Positions 1 through 9,957 of a stretch of 20,794 nucleotides of DNA are shown in pieces (position 1 is the first letter of the stretch; every line of letters begins with the position of its first letter). Where the stretch lies: the IMG/VR virus record IMGVR_UViG_3300025640_000075, positions 1-20,794 of that record; one strand, given 5' to 3'. The position numbers and the translations under genes were made by a program. The notes under the pieces are model-generated. The model was given only the letters and a program-made list of their open reading frames with translations, made no database searches and was not told where the DNA came from. This stretch comes from a virus.

Positions 1-3000
1 TAGTACCCTTTTTGAGGTCAAAGAATCCAGAGTAGCCTGTAAGGTCTGCTATGTTTCCGTTAGCTGGTGCACTAAACGTAAATGCAGGTAGACGCGAAGA
101 AAGAGTAAAACCATCATCTCCATCATCTCCGTTGTCTCCAGCTTCTCCTTGCAAACTAAACTCTACATCTTTAATGTAAAGAGCGTTAGTAGCTGAGCCG
201 GCCGTCACACCATCGCCGCCCATTCCTGACCATCTCAAAAACTGTAGACTTGCTACAACTGCATCAGTAGGTACGGTATATACAAATGTTCTAACCTGCC
301 ACTCTGTAGATACTGCAGCATTGCTAAGTACACTACCGTTTAAGAAACCTGGTACCGCTGAAGAAGTATTGGTTACGTCTTTAACTCCTGTCTCGTGAAA
401 GCCTCCACTAGCTACCGCAGTATTTCCTGAAGATAAAACGTTAGTGTCTGCATTGATTCGTGCGTAGAATCCAGCCGAGGCAGCTGAATCTGCTTTGTAT
501 GCGAAACTTACATCGTACTTCTGTCCAGCAATAACAGTTTTAGCCGGCAATACCATGGCTATCTCATTATCAATACCACCTGCGTCTACTAATTTAACAG
601 CATTATTAATTGTACTAAACGTAATGTCACCTACTGCAGCACTTCTAGATCTCATGAACCTATCTACTAGTTGTGCGGAGACAGCACCATCTTCACCGTC
701 TTCACCGTCTGCTACAACTCGTGTTCCGTAGAACTCTAGAGTTGCTTCTGCGGTGTACTCTGTAGTTCCTACCGTATCGGTCATCACACATCGTATAATT
801 TTTGGCAGCCCAGATAAATTAGTTGGAAGAGTAAACGCCTGAGTAGCATTATTGCCTGCGCTAGGTACTGCGCTGAAAGTTCCACCTGGCACTGCTACCG
901 TCCATACGTAGCTTTGAGTCCCTGCAACATTTCCTGGTACAGCTGTTAATGTAACTGCGTTAGGGTTTGGATTTATCGAGTCTACATCGTACTGTATAAA
1001 GTTACCCGACTGCCCGTTGGCACCTGAAAATATAGTAAGAGTTCTTGGACTTCCCGCAGGTTGGTTTGTTCCTACAACCCCGCCGGTAGCACTGGTAGGG
1101 TGGAAAGGCGAGAACGATTCTTTTATTTTTACTGCGCCCGTACCTGCTTCTTGAACACGCACTGCGTAGCGCACCCAGTAGTATCTATCTACAGAGGTTG
1201 CAGAACTAAGTATTGTATCTGTGTACTCTACTTCGTCGCCTAATGTAGCTATCTTTTTGGCAACGAAAAACAAAAGTACGGTTTCGTCTACTATCTCTAC
1301 CGGTGCAGATAGGGTTATAGTGGTGCCGTTTATGGCCTGAACCACTAAATTAGTAGGAGAGTTTCTGTACTTAACTAGCTGTCCTACAGCAATTCCAGTA
1401 TTACTACTAACTACTACGTCAGTGTAAGCTGCGTTACTGTTAGGAGCAGAGTTAGCTGTTATAGCTTGAGAAATAGATCTACTATTAGTATCACTTCTCC
1501 ACACTTCTAGAAAGTGGGTAGTAGGTCTATAAGACGCACTATGTACCCAAGTCAGACCAATACCGCCAGCACTAGGTGCAGATGTAGCTAGTGCAGTAGG
1601 GGAGTCTGGTATAGGTTTTATTGCGATACCGCCAGGTGTAAAGAGTGTGTCTACGCTTTCCTGAGTACTGTCTACCACGTAAGCATCATTATTATGCTCG
1701 TCCGCAGTTATAGTAGCTAGACAATCTGGAGAGTAGGTTATGCTGGTTATACGGAAAGACTTAGTAGCCCACCCAAATCTAGGGTAGGTTATGCGTATAA
1801 TTTCCCCAGGCAACAACGCGTGTCCTTGTGGACCTATTTTAAAGTTTACAGTTAAGCCGTATCTAGACTCTTTTAGTTTCTGTACTATGTTGAAGCGAGC
1901 ATTAAAATAGTTAGTTATGCCCCTACATTGGTAAGAGAGATTCTTGGGTAGACCCTTGTCTTCTTTCAAAAACTTTGAGTCAAAAAATGAAATATCTCTA
2001 TTCTCAAACTTATTCTGAGGGTCAGGAAATGACAAGTTAGCAGAGTTAAAAGTTTTCTTACTGCCAGAATCAGTAATCTTTAAGTCACCAATTATATCTC
2101 CTGCATCTATATCTTCTATTGCATCAAAAGTAGAAGGAGCTTTAGACTTAATCTTCAGTTGGTACTTGCCCAGTGAATAACGTAACATGCCGTTAAACTG
2201 ATCCAGCATCTTATTTACATTAGTAAAAAGAGGTTGAGAAGTATTAATAGATTGGTTCATTTGGTGACGAGTAGCATGTCTTTGTGTGTTATCGTCCCAC
2301 CCGATATATTTCCAATACTTTATATCATCAGCATCATATAATGAGTACCCTGATCCACTAAAAGTATCAAAGTTAGTAGTATATTTTTTAACTACAGGGT
2401 TATTATTTCCTGCTTTGAACGTTGTAACGTCTAGTGCTATTGTTCCTGGTGAGCCACTGCCATATACTTTAGTAAGGCTCAAAGACGTTTGAGTCGAACC
2501 CGTGAAGCTACTCTGTTGACCAGCTGTTGCCTTTTTTAGTACTCCGTCGGCAGGGTTCCAGATAAGCTCCTCTGTTACCCAAATACTATACTTATTCCAT
2601 TTTTTGGCTAACTTTCCTAATACATTTGTAAAAGTTATCTCTGTGTAGGGGTTCCCCCCTACAGTACGTTGTACAGAACTTTCTACTGTACCTCGAAAAT
2701 AACCAGAGACACTCCCCGCAGTACCATAGCGGTATTGAGCTCCGTTTGCAACAGTAACACTTCCGTTAGCTACTACTGTAACTGTACTTTGCTGATCGCA
2801 GGCTGCTGCTGCAGATTTAAACGTAGGTAAATCTATATCTGATTCTTTTAGACCTTTACCGTACCTCTCTGAAGTAAGATAATCTAAGAGTTGCATAGCA
2901 GGGTTAGTACTTGGTCTTTCGTCAATACCTGTAAACAGCGTAAATGTATCTGTTTCTCCTGTTTCTAAACCGAAACCAGGCATATATCCTGTATCCCAAG

Positions 3001-5614
3001 GAACATCTACTATAGCTACTCTAGAAGCATGGTAGTCTGTGATTTTTCTTGTTTGCACATACGTAGTACCATCTACCAAAGTTCTTGTTAGCTCAATTGT
3101 TAGGCCCACGTACATATTTGGAGTAGTACTTGCTCCTGAGTGCAGTTGTATACCATTACTTACTATAACTGTAGTGATACTACTGCTGCCAACGTTACTC
3201 CAGTTTGAAGTACCTAGATTAGAGATTATGTTTGATCCGGCAGTATATAGAAATCCAGCGAAGTTACCCGAAGCAAAAGATGGATTAGCGTTAGAAACTA
3301 AACTAACCGTAGGATTGTTTAAAGACAACGCAGCTTCTACAGGAGAAGACCCTGATATAGTTAATTGTTTGTTTCCTCGTGCACTTACGGTGTTGCTCAA
3401 AGGAGCAGGTACAGCTGTGTCTTTTGCTACATAGGCGTCATGAGTTGCCATATACCATCTGTGAGAACCATATCCCATGTAAAAGTGCGTATTTTCAGGT
3501 ATATTTGGGTAGTCACCCGTACTGTCCTGTACTTTAAATCTATACTCGGGCAAGCCGTCCGCCCCATAAACAAACCACTTATCCGTAATTGTAAAGTTGC
3601 CTGATATAAGCGGGTCGCCGTTGCTAGTCTTCTTTAGGTTGACAGTGTGGCCTACCTCAAAGTTAAGTGGGTCTGCGCTTCCAAATCCAGCTCTCTTATC
3701 TTTGGCGTAAGAATTATCATAGTTGTAGCATTTTACCGCCACACCTCTAACTACCATCTTAAATTTAGGTAAGTCTGTTTCGCCTTCGTCTATTTTGAAT
3801 TTGGCGTGTATATAAGAAGTATCCAGTACCCTGTGATTAGGCCCCCAGTACATCTCTTTACCTTCGTAGTAGTCTTTTTGTACCTTGAAGTTTTTAAGTA
3901 CTCCACCTGCTGTAGTGGCAGTAGTTTGGGCAATAGAGACTAGATCGTTATCTGCTTTTTGGTACCCACCACCATTATGGAACGTCAAGTCTGTTTTTAA
4001 CGGGTTGTCAAAAGAATATGATAGCCCATGTAGTATACCTGTATTACCTACAGGCGCGCTCAGTAAAGTATAATTAGGTACACTATATGACTCTGTTAAA
4101 GGGACTACGCCTGCATTACTTTGTACCTTAAACCAATCGGTTTCGCCTACGTTACTAGTTGTAACTAAGACAGGTTGATTTTCAACGGCATTATACCCTC
4201 TTAACGTATTGCCACGATTTTGATAGCCTTTACATAAGAAATCCGTTCTTCCATCAGAGTCAGAAGCGGCTACATTTGTGCCTCGAACATCAAAATCAGA
4301 TTCATCGGTACAAATAGAACTGTTCCCGTTAAGATGTATATCATACAGGCCTGTTATAGGGCCTTCCGCTATCGCGTAGCATGAGTGTACTTCCGTAGAC
4401 TCGTGGTTTCTAGTATCTACGAAGAAGGGTATAGTATCTACTCTCTGTACTCCATATACTACAGGTAGATATTTGGCTTGCAAGTTGAACTTAAGATCTA
4501 GTTCGGTAGGTACATCGTACTCTACTTCTTTAGTATCTACGTCGCTAACCCCTCCATACCAGTTTTTATCTACGTCAACCTCTACTCGAGTTTCAGTTTT
4601 CTGGTATACTGCTGTAAGATTTACTGACGTGGTTGCGTGTGCAAAACCTAAATCGTCTGCATAAGCTTCCCGTATGGCAGCTTCCCTGTCTGGCAAACCG
4701 TCAGCGTTTACAGCTCTATGTGATGTATCTTCCGTTCTTCGTCCTTGTACTCTATTAAAGTCCGCCCAATGACTGGCTGCCGTCCACGTAATAGTAGAGG
4801 ACCCAGGTCCATCGGTTAGAGCAGCTTTAGATATGATCCCTCGAAAAGTTAATATACCGCCCTGAACACTACCGGGACTATTATTTGCTCCTCCGATTAT
4901 ACTTCCTGCTGAAATAGTGTCGCCATTAGATAAAGTAGTAAACTCTGTAGCAATAAATACTTTATGTACGTAAACTTCTCGATTAATATAGCTAGTATAC
5001 GAGGTAGCTTCTTTGGCTGTTGTAAGGGCGGTTAGCTCTTCGGAAGCAAGATCAATACTGGCAAAAATAAAATTCGTTATAGTGGGAATTGTATCTAACG
5101 CTGTATAAGTAAATCCTAGGCCATTGTTTGTGAAAGTATTAATACGAACAGATATATCATTATACGCAGAATTAGCAGACTTAAATGTTACTTTGTCCCC
5201 TTCTCGAAAACCCGCCTCTACAAAGTCCCCGTTAGTAGTAACTATAGCGCCATCACTACCTGCAGTAGTATTTCCACCGTTAGTATAGGGAAGCGTCACT
5301 GTAGAGTCCAAAGTAGAGGAATCGAGTACTATATTAATACTCGATGCTTTCGCCTTTATAGTCTCGTTTACAGAACCAGCTTTAACAAGCTTGTTTGCTC
5401 TATATACTTGAGGTCCATTACCATCGCCATCATCAAACACGATATCATAAGGTGCGTCTGTTATATAAGTATAGTTTTTAGAGTCTGTAGAAGCTACTCC
5501 CAAATATTGAGATACTTTTGTAGGTCGCTCAAACTTTAATAAGTGAGCATATGTAAAAGGCACATTATCAATAAGTGCCTGTTTTAGTGTTGCATTAATT
5601 TCTCTAAGTGCCAT
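1..5614 (-). CDS. Central tail hub / tip attachment protein (J-like), C-terminus beyond left edge
   Basis: The minus-strand frame from the ATG at 5614-5612 has no stop for 1871 codons and runs off the left edge; I read it codon by codon. The ATG overlaps the stop of the distal tail gene (TAATG), with a GGAGG about 10 bases upstream. The N-terminus (MALREINATLKQ) and a segment near residues 895-940 (DERPSTNPAMQLLDYLTSER) look like hub proteins of the T5 pb3 / lambda J kind, which cap the tube at the tip and carry receptor-binding parts. A fibronectin-III-like stretch lies near residues 1336-1475 and a PKD-like stretch near 1520-1630. Collagen-like GXY linkers at 1637-1643 and 1823-1835 flank a probable beta-sandwich. 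It is longer than T5 pb3 (about 950 aa) or lambda J (about 1130 aa). Hub identity is likely; domain names beyond that are inference. Confidence 0.85.
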   Translation of the reverse strand, partial: MALREINATLKQALIDNVPFTYAHLLKFERPTKVSQYLGVASTDSKNYTYITDAPYDIVFDDGDGNGPQVYRANKLVKAGSVNETIKAKASSINIVLDSSTLDSTVTLPYTNGGNTTAGSDGAIVTTNGDFVEAGFREGDKVTFKSANSAYNDISVRINTFTNNGLGFTYTALDTIPTITNFIFASIDLASEELTALTTAKEATSYTSYINREVYVHKVFIATEFTTLSNGDTISAGSIIGGANNSPGSVQGGILTFRGIISKAALTDGPGSSTITWTAASHWADFNRVQGRRTEDTSHRAVNADGLPDREAAIREAYADDLGFAHATTSVNLTAVYQKTETRVEVDVDKNWYGGVSDVDTKEVEYDVPTELDLKFNLQAKYLPVVYGVQRVDTIPFFVDTRNHESTEVHSCYAIAEGPITGLYDIHLNGNSSICTDESDFDVRGTNVAASDSDGRTDFLCKGYQNRGNTLRGYNAVENQPVLVTTSNVGETDWFKVQSNAGVVPLTESYSVPNYTLLSAPVGNTGILHGLSYSFDNPLKTDLTFHNGGGYQKADNDLVSIAQTTATTAGGVLKNFKVQKDYYEGKEMYWGPNHRVLDTSYIHAKFKIDEGETDLPKFKMVVRGVAVKCYNYDNSYAKDKRAGFGSADPLNFEVGHTVNLKKTSNGDPLISGNFTITDKWFVYGADGLPEYRFKVQDSTGDYPNIPENTHFYMGYGSHRWYMATHDAYVAKDTAVPAPLSNTVSARGNKQLTISGSSPVEAALSLNNPTVSLVSNANPSFASGNFAGFLYTAGSNIISNLGTSNWSNVGSSSITTVIVSNGIQLHSGASTTPNMYVGLTIELTRTLVDGTTYVQTRKITDYHASRVAIVDVPWDTGYMPGFGLETGETDTFTLFTGIDERPSTNPAMQLLDYLTSERYGKGLKESDIDLPTFKSAAAACDQQSTVTVVANGSVTVANGAQYRYGTAGSVSGYFRGTVESSVQRTVGGNPYTEITFTNVLGKLAKKWNKYSIWVTEELIWNPADGVLKKATAGQQSSFTGSTQTSLSLTKVYGSGSPGTIALDVTTFKAGNNNPVVKKYTTNFDTFSGSGYSLYDADDIKYWKYIGWDDNTQRHATRHQMNQSINTSQPLFTNVNKMLDQFNGMLRYSLGKYQLKIKSKAPSTFDAIEDIDAGDIIGDLKITDSGSKKTFNSANLSFPDPQNKFENRDISFFDSKFLKEDKGLPKNLSYQCRGITNYFNARFNIVQKLKESRYGLTVNFKIGPQGHALLPGEIIRITYPRFGWATKSFRITSITYSPDCLATITADEHNNDAYVVDSTQESVDTLFTPGGIAIKPIPDSPTALATSAPSAGGIGLTWVHSASYRPTTHFLEVWRSDTNSRSISQAITANSAPNSNAAYTDVVVSSNTGIAVGQLVKYRNSPTNLVVQAINGTTITLSAPVEIVDETVLLFFVAKKIATLGDEVEYTDTILSSATSVDRYYWVRYAVRVQEAGTGAVKIKESFSPFHPTSATGGVVGTNQPAGSPRTLTIFSGANGQSGNFIQYDVDSINPNPNAVTLTAVPGNVAGTQSYVWTVAVPGGTFSAVPSAGNNATQAFTLPTNLSGLPKIIRCVMTDTVGTTEYTAEATLEFYGTRVVADGEDGEDGAVSAQLVDRFMRSRSAAVGDITFSTINNAVKLVDAGGIDNEIAMVLPAKTVIAGQKYDVSFAYKADSAASAGFYARINADTNVLSSGNTAVASGGFHETGVKDVTNTSSAVPGFLNGSVLSNAAVSTEWQVRTFVYTVPTDAVVASLQFLRWSGMGGDGVTAGSATNALYIKDVEFSLQGEAGDNGDDGDDGFTLSSRLPAFTFSAPANGNIADLTGYSGFFDLKKGT
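110..148 (-). repeat. Collagen-like GXY linker in the hub protein
   Basis: Codons at hub residues 1823-1835 read GEAGDNGDDGDDG: four consecutive G-X-Y triplets and a final glycine, with acidic X and Y positions. Short collagen-like runs in phage tail fibres act as rigid trimeric linkers between domains. The DNA shows a near-tandem catcatctc unit. A shorter similar run lies at 686-706. Confidence 0.75.
686..706 (-). repeat. Short collagen-like GXY run in the hub protein
   Basis: Hub residues 1637-1643 read GEDGEDG, two G-X-Y triplets and a glycine. It lies about 180 residues before the longer run at 110-148, so the two runs bracket one probable globular domain. Confidence 0.6.
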
Positions 5615-6354
5615 TACGGTTGGGCCTCCTCTAGACTGAGTGATAGTTTGTATAAGTTATTAACGTCTAAGTTGTACCCTATATCCTTTTGTTTATTGAT
5701 TACTCGGAACTTTACATCTGTAAAATCCACAGTGGTGGTCGATGATTGTACAGATCTCTGCAAAGGCGGAGTAAAGCTAATTTTAAGCTCATTTATAGTA
5801 GGCTGAGGATTTGTCGAATAATCGTCATTGTGTTCTACTCTAGTAATCATATATACTTTTACATGATTGGTATCGTTAGTATCTGTTATAGTAAAAATGT
5901 CTCCTGGAGAAGGAGTTTTGTGGGTGTCAAGAACAAACGTAGTACCAGACTTAGTATCTAACATGAATGAATCTTTACCCGCCGCTACATTAGCAGTAGG
6001 CTTCAAAGCGCTAGTAGCTAGGTAAGTAGCAAAAGTAGCGTTTTGTGGGGCAATGTATTGAGGCAGCGACACAAAGAACGCAGAGGTAGCACCTTTCTTT
6101 TGAAGAAGAAAAGCGTGCATAGGCTCAAACTCGGCACGAGTAAGTGGGTTGTAGCTTATGCTTATTTCCCACTTATGTCCTGCTATATTACGAACAATTG
6201 CTCGCCCAGAGTTAGTTCTAGTAGTCATACTAGGTAGCTGAGATTTTAGAGAGACGGAAGCATACCCAGGTCCATTGACAGGAAGCGTTCCAGTGCTAGC
6301 CCCCGCGGGGGTTATTGGATTATTCGGATCCGGTAGTACATGTGTAAATGCCAT
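5614..6354 (-). CDS. Distal tail protein-like minor tail protein
   Basis: This 246-aa protein sits between the tape measure and the hub, where siphoviruses encode the distal tail (Dit-like) protein that joins the last tube ring to the hub. Residues about 25-110 hold a conserved-looking block: SLKSQLPSM, then HKWEISISY, then RAEFEPMHAFLLQKKG, then FFVSLPQY. I associate this pattern with minor tail proteins that form a ring at the tube end. The C-terminal half is beta-rich and ends in a repeating hydrophobic strand pattern. No signal peptide or membrane segment is visible. The ATG overlaps the tape-measure stop (TAATG), with an AGGAG 11 bases upstream, and its own stop overlaps the hub start in the same way, so translation of the three is probably coupled. 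The assignment rests mainly on gene order. Confidence 0.65.
   Translation of the reverse strand: MAFTHVLPDPNNPITPAGASTGTLPVNGPGYASVSLKSQLPSMTTRTNSGRAIVRNIAGHKWEISISYNPLTRAEFEPMHAFLLQKKGATSAFFVSLPQYIAPQNATFATYLATSALKPTANVAAGKDSFMLDTKSGTTFVLDTHKTPSPGDIFTITDTNDTNHVKVYMITRVEHNDDYSTNPQPTINELKISFTPPLQRSVQSSTTTVDFTDVKFRVINKQKDIGYNLDVNNLYKLSLSLEEAQP
6300..6311. other. 12-bp perfect GC palindrome inside the distal tail gene
   Basis: CCCCCGCGGGGG is a perfect palindrome about 15 codons after the start of the distal tail gene, in otherwise AT-leaning sequence. In mRNA it could form a short stem with a CGCG loop. It encodes the T-P-A-G-A stretch, so it may simply reflect coding. Confidence 0.5.
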
Positions 6355-9300
6355 TAGATTGTTGCTCCTTCACTCGCAGTATCCACGTTCTCTAGGAATG
6401 TGTCTCCTACTTGGTTTGCTGATTCTCTTATCATTGCTATTATATTTGCTCTCTGTCTTATTAATACATCTTCTACACCTGCTGAATCCATCGCTGAGAT
6501 ATTAAAACTTACGTTAGACCCCGCCCCGCCTGCTGCTGCAGTATCTCCTGCAGGTACAATTGTTCCTGGTGTGTCAGGCATAAATAGTTCAGGTCCTTGC
6601 TCTCCTACCATGAACCCTGTACTACCTCCGGCTGCTCTGTAACGAGCTCCAGTAAATGCAGGCTTAAAGTTGTTAGCATTTCCTAAACCTTCTCGACCGC
6701 GAGCATATCCTAATTCACCTACAGCACTCTGCGACTTCGATAGATCTACTGAATTTGATCTTTCTCCTTGAGAGACAGAGCTTGGACTTGAAGCTGCTCC
6801 TCCGGCAGATGCGGCACTACCACCGCCTTCGTACGAGGTTGACTTAATAGCGGCCAACTGTGCCAAACCCATAGCTAAGTTAATTGCTACCATTGGCATA
6901 CCTAAAGTCGCAGGGCTTGCGGCGATAGAACCTGCTACTGCTTGAGCAGTAGATATAATTACAGAAGCCATCTTCATCTTCTTCTCTTTCTCAAAAGCTT
7001 TCTTTTTAATAGACTCTTTTTTCTTTTCTAGAGCCGCTATTTTTGCTAGACTTTGTTTTGATTTTCCGTCACGCTTTCTTTCTGCAGCAATTTCTTTATC
7101 TACACTTGCTACCTTAGCTTTTGCCTGCGCTGCAAATATACCCGACATTGCGGTAACTGCTGTAGCAGCTACTGATAGCCCTTCTTGCATACTAATTTTT
7201 CCGCCTTCCATTGCGGTTTGCATGGTTTCGCCTAAAGTAAGGAAGCCGCTTATAGCGCTGCTCATAAACTCTCCCTCTGGACCCATTTTGGCTAACTCTT
7301 CATTCATAGGGCTTACGAAATCTGCTACCTGAGAAAAGGTTTCCATTTCTACTTTCTTGTCCTTACCTTCTCCGGTACTTTCCATGCCGCCCAATACTGC
7401 GGTAGTCTGCGCTGCAGCTCCTGACAAAGCTCCTTCGGTACTCTTTATTTTTTCTATTTCGGCTAACTTGGTTTTTATAGCTAACTCTTCTCTCAGGTTT
7501 ATTAGCTCTTGTTGCTTGACAGGATCTTTTTCGGCAGTAATCTTTGCTTCTAATATCTTTTGATCTAGTAAGGTTTGAGATAAAGTAATCTGTGCACTGA
7601 CTATTTTATTTCTCTCCGCCCCTAAAAAGCCTGCAATATTGTTTGACATATTGAGTGCCTTCTGTGCAGCTTCAATTGCTATTAAGTCATTTATGTATTC
7701 CTTGGTATTTACATTCTCTCCTAACGCTTCACTGAACTTACTTAGTGCTTCAGAGGCGAAAGCAGAGTCTGGGCCAAGAGCTTTACCTGCTGCTACTGCT
7801 ACACCATTAGCTTCTGTCTCTAGCGCCTGTAAAGAGACTCGAGCTTTCATTAGATCGCCAGAACCAATATTTTGCCTAATGTTAGAGATAGAATCATCTA
7901 GTGCTCTCATTCCGCTTGTTGCAGCTTGAGAAGCTAGCTCTAATCTTTGGACTTCTGAGGTGTCTCCACTCTTTAAGGCGTCCCCTACTTTCGAGCTTAC
8001 CTTGCCTACTTGAGAGAACTTAGACTGAACAGCCGCCATCTTTGTAGGGTCGCCACCTGCAGAGGCCATAGCGTCTCCTATTCCTAGGCTACCTATGGCG
8101 TTGAGAGCAACTGATTCTCTGTTTAAACCATTCTTTGTTTTTAGCTTTCCTATGATACTATCTAGATCTTCTTTCATCACATCTAATGTCTCATTAAATG
8201 CTTCTTGTTCTTCTTTTGCCACTCTTGTAGCTGTTGCAGTATCTTCCATGTTCTTTAAGAAACCGCCTATCGAGGACTTCTCAAAAGAACCAGATAGATC
8301 GGATACCATTTGAATACCGTCTTCCATGCTTTTTGGAAGCAAGAATTTAGGTATAGAACTAACTATCTTATTGAAACCGGCTATAACCCCGTTGATGATA
8401 AAATCAATACCGCTTAGTATCTTTTTGACCAAAGTAAATGGAGCTTCCATTATCTTTTGCCCTATTTCCCACACCATCATAAGTGCACCGATAATACCTG
8501 CCATTTTCATAGCTTTGCCTACCATCTTACCAGTGAATTGAGCTGTCCTACCTATGGCGCGTAGTGCTCCCGTTCCTGCTCTTTTTGTCTGTAGCCACAT
8601 TTTCTTTACTACTAAACCTGTGCGCTTGAACTGTTTCTGTATAGAGAAGTTCGTTTTCTTAGAGTACCGAACTTGCTGCTTTAAAGCTCTTCGCATGATT
8701 TGTATATCTTTCATACTTGTTTTTTTGAGAATTTTAGACTTAATCTCTCCATGCTTCTTAAAGTCATCTTCCGCGCGCTTAAGCATCGCACGAGTCTGCC
8801 CTATCTGAGCTTTGGACATTTTGTCCCCACCAGCAAGCTTACCTATTAAACCACCTTTAATGCCGGTTCTTTTAGCGGCATTTCTGGCAATCTTATTGGC
8901 TCTTTTCTGTTGATCACCTGTCTTCTTTATCTCTCTGGTGACATTGGCGAGATTTGCTTTTGTACTATCCAACGCTGCTTGTTGCCCTTCATCGAATTCT
9001 TTAAACTTATTTTTAACCCCGTCCAGAGGTACCATCATTTTGAATATACCAATACCTAAAGCACCGAAAACGGTGACAGCAGCTACTGCGTTACTAGAGA
9101 TTATATTGGCCATGCCCTCGAAAAGAGGTAGAACCATTTGAGTACCTGTTTTTGCCAAATCCTCAAAGGTTTTTGACAGGCGTATGAAGGCGTTTGTTTG
9201 TGCGGGGACTTTACCAAACAGTTGATCTGCTTGTTTCATTGTCTCTAAATAAATGGCTTGTGAGCGTTGTGTATCTGTCAAAGAATCTGCAGTAGTATTT

Positions 9301-9956
9301 AAAGAAGCCGCATAGCTCTCCGTAGCTGTTTTGAGTCTTAAAGTAATACCCAATTCATCTAGTAATTCTGGTTCCGCTTTAGATACACCTCTTAGTAGTC
9401 TATCGAAAGAATCCCCAAAATCTCTACCAAGAGCAGTAGATGCTTTGCGAGCGGCTACAGCTAAGTTATCTAACTGTTTAGGAGAGAAACCTTTGGCTAA
9501 GCCAATACCTGCAGCTTGAGCAGCTTCTTTAAACCCTAGCATGCCGTCACTGGCATTGCGAAGCCTATCGGTTACACTTCCTAGTGCTACACCTGTATTT
9601 GCTGCATAAGATATTTGAGACTTCTCTAGGTTAGATACGTCTGCTGCGTTTTTAAAGAAATTAAATGCGGCGCTAAGGGCGAACACGTTAGCGGCAAGAG
9701 TTGCGTATGCACCTACTAAAGAGGAGCTGCCCCCATTGATAGTCTGTGCTTGTTTGGCGAATCCCTTAGTAGAATTACTAGTAGCTCCCGAGACACCTTT
9801 TTCTTGTTTGTGGTAGCCTCTTCGTTTCTTACTAAGTTTTTCGGTGGAAGTGGCGAGCTTATCTGTTGCCTTGGAAGCTTTTTTAGCTTCACCGGATATA
9901 ACAGATAAGTCCCCATTATCATCAATCTTTATGCGTATTTTTACTTCGCTTCCCAC
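6354..9956 (-). CDS. Tape measure protein
   Basis: This is a 1200-aa protein that sets tail length and passes through the tube lumen. Evidence is its size, its place after two chaperone-like genes, an alanine- and lysine-rich helical composition, and hydrophobic segments near residues 79-101, 272-309 and 480-540. Residues 105-270 show a tape-measure-like block (FKEAAQAAGIGLAKGFSPKQ and following). Near residue 1115 lies the motif GFMVGEQGPELFMP, which recurs near tape-measure C-termini. Taking about 0.15 nm per residue, the tail would be near 180 nm long. The start is GTG at 9956-9954, one base after the previous stop; only a weak AAGAGA-type ribosome site is visible. A glycine/serine/alanine-rich linker precedes the C-terminal motif. 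No peptidase motif (such as a transglycosylase or M23 site) was recognised. Confidence 0.93.
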   Translation of the reverse strand: MGSEVKIRIKIDDNGDLSVISGEAKKASKATDKLATSTEKLSKKRRGYHKQEKGVSGATSNSTKGFAKQAQTINGGSSSLVGAYATLAANVFALSAAFNFFKNAADVSNLEKSQISYAANTGVALGSVTDRLRNASDGMLGFKEAAQAAGIGLAKGFSPKQLDNLAVAARKASTALGRDFGDSFDRLLRGVSKAEPELLDELGITLRLKTATESYAASLNTTADSLTDTQRSQAIYLETMKQADQLFGKVPAQTNAFIRLSKTFEDLAKTGTQMVLPLFEGMANIISSNAVAAVTVFGALGIGIFKMMVPLDGVKNKFKEFDEGQQAALDSTKANLANVTREIKKTGDQQKRANKIARNAAKRTGIKGGLIGKLAGGDKMSKAQIGQTRAMLKRAEDDFKKHGEIKSKILKKTSMKDIQIMRRALKQQVRYSKKTNFSIQKQFKRTGLVVKKMWLQTKRAGTGALRAIGRTAQFTGKMVGKAMKMAGIIGALMMVWEIGQKIMEAPFTLVKKILSGIDFIINGVIAGFNKIVSSIPKFLLPKSMEDGIQMVSDLSGSFEKSSIGGFLKNMEDTATATRVAKEEQEAFNETLDVMKEDLDSIIGKLKTKNGLNRESVALNAIGSLGIGDAMASAGGDPTKMAAVQSKFSQVGKVSSKVGDALKSGDTSEVQRLELASQAATSGMRALDDSISNIRQNIGSGDLMKARVSLQALETEANGVAVAAGKALGPDSAFASEALSKFSEALGENVNTKEYINDLIAIEAAQKALNMSNNIAGFLGAERNKIVSAQITLSQTLLDQKILEAKITAEKDPVKQQELINLREELAIKTKLAEIEKIKSTEGALSGAAAQTTAVLGGMESTGEGKDKKVEMETFSQVADFVSPMNEELAKMGPEGEFMSSAISGFLTLGETMQTAMEGGKISMQEGLSVAATAVTAMSGIFAAQAKAKVASVDKEIAAERKRDGKSKQSLAKIAALEKKKESIKKKAFEKEKKMKMASVIISTAQAVAGSIAASPATLGMPMVAINLAMGLAQLAAIKSTSYEGGGSAASAGGAASSPSSVSQGERSNSVDLSKSQSAVGELGYARGREGLGNANNFKPAFTGARYRAAGGSTGFMVGEQGPELFMPDTPGTIVPAGDTAAAGGAGSNVSFNISAMDSAGVEDVLIRQRANIIAMIRESANQVGDTFLENVDTASEGATI

Positions 9957-9957
9957 G

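Noticed and set aside
110-148. CRISPR or microsatellite array
   Set aside because: The catcatctc repetition is in phase with codons and encodes a collagen-like G-X-Y run; there are no spacers.
3039-3434. Plus-strand open frame of 131 codons
   Set aside because: It lies fully inside the hub frame on the other strand, has no ribosome site of note and a composition unlike a protein-coding gene; it is a shadow.
9716-9925. Minus-strand open frame of 69 codons
   Set aside because: It lies in another frame inside the tape measure N-terminus, without start signals.
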